The notes beneath the pieces are model-generated. The model was given only the letters and a program-made list of their open reading frames with translations. It was not told the DNA's origin and searched no databases. A DNA stretch of 38,402 nucleotides from Rhizobiaceae bacterium (GTDB taxonomy: Bacteria; Pseudomonadota; Alphaproteobacteria; Rhizobiales; Rhizobiaceae). Made by a program: the position numbers and the translations under genes. The first letter of the stretch is position 1. Every line of letters begins with the position of its first letter. Below are positions 35,461 to 38,402 of the stretch, piece after piece. The DNA lies in contig JAIXTO010000222.1 of the NCBI GenBank assembly GCA_027483885.1, positions 1-38,402 on the forward strand, read 5' to 3'.

Positions 35461-36269
35461 GCGACACCCCGAACGCCGGCACCTATGTGGCGCCAAAAGC
35501 CCGCAGCCTGTTTGAGCCGCATCGCCTGTTTCTGATGGCGGTGGCTGCCGCGCTGCTGTTTTGTATTGCCTGGTTCATGCGCTGGGATTGGCTGCCGCGG
35601 TACCAGGAACGGCTGATCTACGGCATCGGCCAGACGCTTCTCATGCTGTTTTCGACGGCGATCATCGGTTTCTTGTTTGCCGTGCCGCTCGGTCTCGTGC
35701 AGGTCACGGGACCAAAGCCGCTGGCCTGGGCGGCGCGCGGCTTCTGTACGCTCATCCGCGGCACGCCGCTTCTGCTGCAGCTCTGGCTTCTCTATTACGG
35801 GCTCGGTTCGCTGTTTGCGCAGTATCCGGAAATCCGCTCGTCCTTCCTCTGGCCCTATTTGCGTCAAGCCTGGCCTTATGGTTTTGCCGCGCTGATGATC
35901 TCCTTTGCCGCCTATGAGGGCGAGGTAATGCGCGGTGCCTTTGCCGGCGTTCCCCGCGGCGAGCTGGAGGCGGCCCGCGCCTATGGCATGGGGCGCTTCA
36001 CGCTGTTTCGCCGCATCTGGCTTCCCCGCGCCATCCACCGCGCGCTGCCGACGCTGACCGGCGAGACGGTGCTGCAGCTGAAATCGACGCCTCTCGTGGC
36101 AACCGTGACCGTGGTCGATGTCTACGCCATCATCTCGCGCGTGCGCCAGGAAACGTTTTTGACCTATGAGCCGCTGCTGCTGCTGGCGCTGATCTATCTC
36201 TGCCTTACCGGCATGCTGGTCTATGCCTTCAAGCTTCTGGAAAACCGCATCCCGACGCGTGGCGTTTGA
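35457..36269 (+). CDS. Polar amino acid ABC transporter permease (HisM-like)
   Basis: A 270-aa partner permease. FCTLIRGTPLLLQLWLLYYG is the family block and LEAARAYGMGRFTLFRRIWLP (about 167-187) the EAA loop. The N-terminus is some 40 residues longer than in the HisQ-like protein. It is the last gene of the importer operon and ends five bp from the convergent MFS gene. Confidence 0.93.
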   Translation: MSDTPNAGTYVAPKARSLFEPHRLFLMAVAAALLFCIAWFMRWDWLPRYQERLIYGIGQTLLMLFSTAIIGFLFAVPLGLVQVTGPKPLAWAARGFCTLIRGTPLLLQLWLLYYGLGSLFAQYPEIRSSFLWPYLRQAWPYGFAALMISFAAYEGEVMRGAFAGVPRGELEAARAYGMGRFTLFRRIWLPRAIHRALPTLTGETVLQLKSTPLVATVTVVDVYAIISRVRQETFLTYEPLLLLALIYLCLTGMLVYAFKLLENRIPTRGV

Positions 36270-36273
36270 TATG

Positions 36274-37482
36274 TTAGGTTGTGGCGTTCCGGCGGTGAAG
36301 TCGCAGCATGGCCAAGGCCCCCAGAAACGGGCCGGGCGCTAGGAAAAGAAACGTCCAGCGCCAGCTGCCGAGCCATGCGGCCAGCTGCGGCATCAGCCAG
36401 ATGCTGATGCCGGTCAGCGCAAAGCCCATACCCATCTGGAGTGATAGCGCCGTGCCGACGAGATGTCGGTCGGTGAGTTCCGTGGCGGCGGCTGAAAACT
36501 GCGCGGAATCGCCGATGACGGACATGCCCCAGATGATCACCACCAGCATCAGCAACCAAGTCGGCCCCTCGAAGACGAAGCCGATGGCAATGGCTCCCGT
36601 GCCTGACACCAGCATCATGCCGGCCGTCGTCACCGCCCGGCCAAACCGGTCTGCCAGCACGCCACCGGCGATACAGCCGATGATACCGGCGGCAAGCGCT
36701 GCAAAGGTCGCGAGCGACCCCGCGCCTGCCGCAAATCCCGCAGGCGCTGCGGTCAGATAGGCGAGCAGCCAGGCCCAGAGCGCATAAAGCTCCCACATGT
36801 GGCCGAGATAGCCGGCATTCACCAGCATCAGATCACGATTTTTGAACACGTGGCCGATCTGTCGCGGATCAAATACCGTGCGTGCAAAGGGATAAGGTCC
36901 CTCGCGCACGATGAGAAGAAAAAGGGCGGCGCCGATGAGCCCGCAAAAAGAGGCAAGCTCCACGACAATGCGCCAGTCGAGCGATGCCGTCAGCCCGCGA
37001 AACAGGTGCGGCAGCGAGGAGCCCGCCGTCAGCGCCCCGATGACAAAGCCGAGCGCCAGCCCCCGGCTTTTTTGAAACCAGGTGGCGGCAAGCTTCATGG
37101 CGGGCGGATAGACGCCGGCGAGCGCAAGTCCGGTGGCGAACCGGCAGAACACGGCGCCGGCAAGCCCGGGCTCCATGAGCAGCGCCGCATTGGCGAGTGC
37201 CGCAAGCGCTGCGGAGACGGCGGCAAGCCGGTGCATGGCCACGATATCTGGCAGGTTGATGAGGCTGGCGATCAGCGCGCCGGTGACGAAGCCCAGCTGC
37301 ACGCCATTGGTCAGCCATGCCGCAGCCCCGGACCCAAGCGACAACGCCCGCGTCATCTCGGGTCCAACGGCCGTTGCCGAAAACCACGCCGACAGCGACA
37401 GCACCACGGCAAGGCAGAGCCAGCCGAGCATTGCTTTTCCGGGGGCGCCGCTTTCGCTGTCTGGCACTTGCGCTCTTGCCAT
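36274..37482 (-). CDS. MFS transporter, substrate unknown
   Basis: A 402-aa major facilitator protein with about 12 hydrophobic segments. MFS loop motifs are VLADRFGRAVTTAG in the second half and an N-terminal-half block GLALAGVYPPAMKLAATWF. The start at 37482 lies one base after the monooxygenase stop (TGACATG), so the two genes form one unit. The frame stays open to 37638, but that part lies inside the monooxygenase gene. The pairing suggests uptake of a substrate, or export of a product, of the flavin enzyme. Confidence 0.9.
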   Translation of the reverse strand: MARAQVPDSESGAPGKAMLGWLCLAVVLSLSAWFSATAVGPEMTRALSLGSGAAAWLTNGVQLGFVTGALIASLINLPDIVAMHRLAAVSAALAALANAALLMEPGLAGAVFCRFATGLALAGVYPPAMKLAATWFQKSRGLALGFVIGALTAGSSLPHLFRGLTASLDWRIVVELASFCGLIGAALFLLIVREGPYPFARTVFDPRQIGHVFKNRDLMLVNAGYLGHMWELYALWAWLLAYLTAAPAGFAAGAGSLATFAALAAGIIGCIAGGVLADRFGRAVTTAGMMLVSGTGAIAIGFVFEGPTWLLMLVVIIWGMSVIGDSAQFSAAATELTDRHLVGTALSLQMGMGFALTGISIWLMPQLAAWLGSWRWTFLFLAPGPFLGALAMLRLHRRNATT

Positions 37483-37483
37483 G

Positions 37484-38341
37484 TCAGGCGCTCTTCCTGC
37501 TGTGGCTGGCCGCCACGTGCCGGTCCGGCAGACGCGGCGTGCCAAAAAGCTTTTGCCGCATCGGACCTTCCGCATAGGCGGTCTTGTAGACGCCGCGCTC
37601 CTGCAGGATCGGCACGACGAGATCGATGATATCGTCAAAACATTCGGGAACGACGGTGCGCGACAGGTTGAACCCGTCGATGCCAGCGTTCTCGCTCCAG
37701 TCGATCAACTGCGCGGCAATGTCTTCGGCGGCGCCCACCATCGGTGCCTGCCGGCTGCCCAGTACCATCTGTTCCAGCAGCTTGCGGCGCGTCCATTGCG
37801 GACCGGCCGAGCGGGTCATCGCGTCCACATTGGAGGTGATGGCATTGCTTTTGCCGGTTTCGATCGGCTCGTCCGGATCGTATTTCGAAAAATCGATGCC
37901 CATCGAGGCGGCCGCATGCACAAGGGCGGCCTCCGAACTGACATAACCCCGGTATTCCTCGAATTTCTCGCGCGCCTCGGCATCCGTGCGGCCGGTAACG
38001 ATGGTTGCACCCATGAACACCCTGATATCATCCGCCTGGCGACCAGCCTCGACCGCCTTTGCGCGGATATCGTCGACGATGGCCTTTACGCCGTCGATCT
38101 TCTGGCCGTTGACGAAGACGCATTCGGCATGGGTTGCGGCAAATTTTCGTCCGCGCGGAGAGGAACCCGCCTGGTACAGCACCGGCGTGCGTTGCGGCGA
38201 GGGCTCGCAAAGATGCATGGCCTCCAGCCGGTATTGTTTGCCCTGGTGGCGGATCCTGTGAACCTTTGCCGGATCGGCATAAAGGCCCGCTGCGCGATCA
38301 AAGACCACCGCATCATCCTCCCAGCTTTCCTCCCACAGGCG
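37484..38341 (-). CDS. NtaA/SnaA/DszA-type flavin monooxygenase, 5'-truncated
   Basis: The C-terminal 286 codons or so of a luciferase-like FMNH2-dependent monooxygenase; family members are about 440-460 aa. The frame opens with RLWEESWEDDAVVFDRAAG and continues PVLYQAGSSPRGRKFAATHAE, both hallmarks of the NtaA/DszA branch. GIDGFNLSRTVVPECFDDII follows near the end. Upstream of 38341 an in-frame TAG replaces the Tyr codon expected before RLWEES. Beyond it the same frame still reads residues reminiscent of the family (ADxxMEIM) but with a second stop, so the break is probably sequence error at the contig end. An internal GTG at 38308 is not a genuine start. The substrate is unknown; relatives act on chelators, sulfones and antibiotics. 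Confidence 0.85.
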   Translation of the reverse strand, partial: RLWEESWEDDAVVFDRAAGLYADPAKVHRIRHQGKQYRLEAMHLCEPSPQRTPVLYQAGSSPRGRKFAATHAECVFVNGQKIDGVKAIVDDIRAKAVEAGRQADDIRVFMGATIVTGRTDAEAREKFEEYRGYVSSEAALVHAAASMGIDFSKYDPDEPIETGKSNAITSNVDAMTRSAGPQWTRRKLLEQMVLGSRQAPMVGAAEDIAAQLIDWSENAGIDGFNLSRTVVPECFDDIIDLVVPILQERGVYKTAYAEGPMRQKLFGTPRLPDRHVAASHSRKSA

Positions 38342-38402
38342 CTACATGATCTCCATATCTACGTCGGCGCGATCATCGCGATCGTCCTACGACATCTAGC
38401 CA

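Overview
The window reads as a piece of an alphaproteobacterial genome, most likely Rhizobiaceae (Rhizobium/Agrobacterium/Allorhizobium type). It is GC-rich, densely packed and rich in ABC importers. It carries a hybrid FixL - OmpR-type regulator - FixK oxygen-response set of the kind described in Rhizobium etli, a VirC1-like ParA protein, and alpha-type CyoA, CysG and TreZ/MalQ proteins. I see no tRNA, rRNA, insertion sequence, integrase or CRISPR array. All assignments come from reading the translations; no database search was run.

Left part (1-4713): the 5' part of cyoB and all of cyoA (quinol oxidase, minus strand) diverge from an MHS-type MFS transporter, followed by a 2-keto-4-pentenoate hydratase-like enzyme. 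Both plus-strand genes end in clear intrinsic terminators. 4743-9442: an orphan VirC1/ParA-like ATPase with a basic tail diverges from treZ-malQ (overlapping genes, no treY nearby). 9449-10954: siroheme synthase cysG, without its usual sulfite/nitrite reductase neighbours. 11217-15317: a purine salvage unit of a LacI-family regulator with a palindromic operator at its own promoter, a nucleoside hydrolase and an adenine deaminase.

Centre (15357-19416): an oxygen-sensing regulon core. A small four-cysteine protein lies behind a near-perfect FixK box. Next come an OmpR-type regulator (FxkR-like), a FixK without Fe-S cysteines, and a hybrid FixL with an intact haem PAS. Direct repeats CTGTTACA lie between fxkR and fixK. 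The reading I propose is O2 -> hFixL -> FxkR -> fixK -> small gene, with the small gene possibly acting as a FixT-like feedback brake. This is the most interesting part of the window. A PAS-GGDEF-EAL protein with a degenerate GGDEF motif follows, then an SbmA/YddA-type ABC exporter whose nucleotide-binding domain has lost its Walker A lysine, signature motif, catalytic Glu and H-loop His.

Right part (23799-38402): an aromatic acid-CoA ligase (2-aminobenzoate/benzoate type) with a five-gene branched-chain-type ABC importer looks like an uptake-and-activation unit for an aromatic acid. An AruH-like aminotransferase, a BetI/TetR regulator and a DDAH/arginine-deiminase-fold hydrolase diverge from a four-gene polar amino acid ABC importer, suggesting use of arginine or a modified arginine. 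At the end lie an MFS transporter and a 5'-truncated NtaA/DszA-type flavin monooxygenase. Its reading frame breaks in the last ~60 bases, which looks like poor contig-end sequence.
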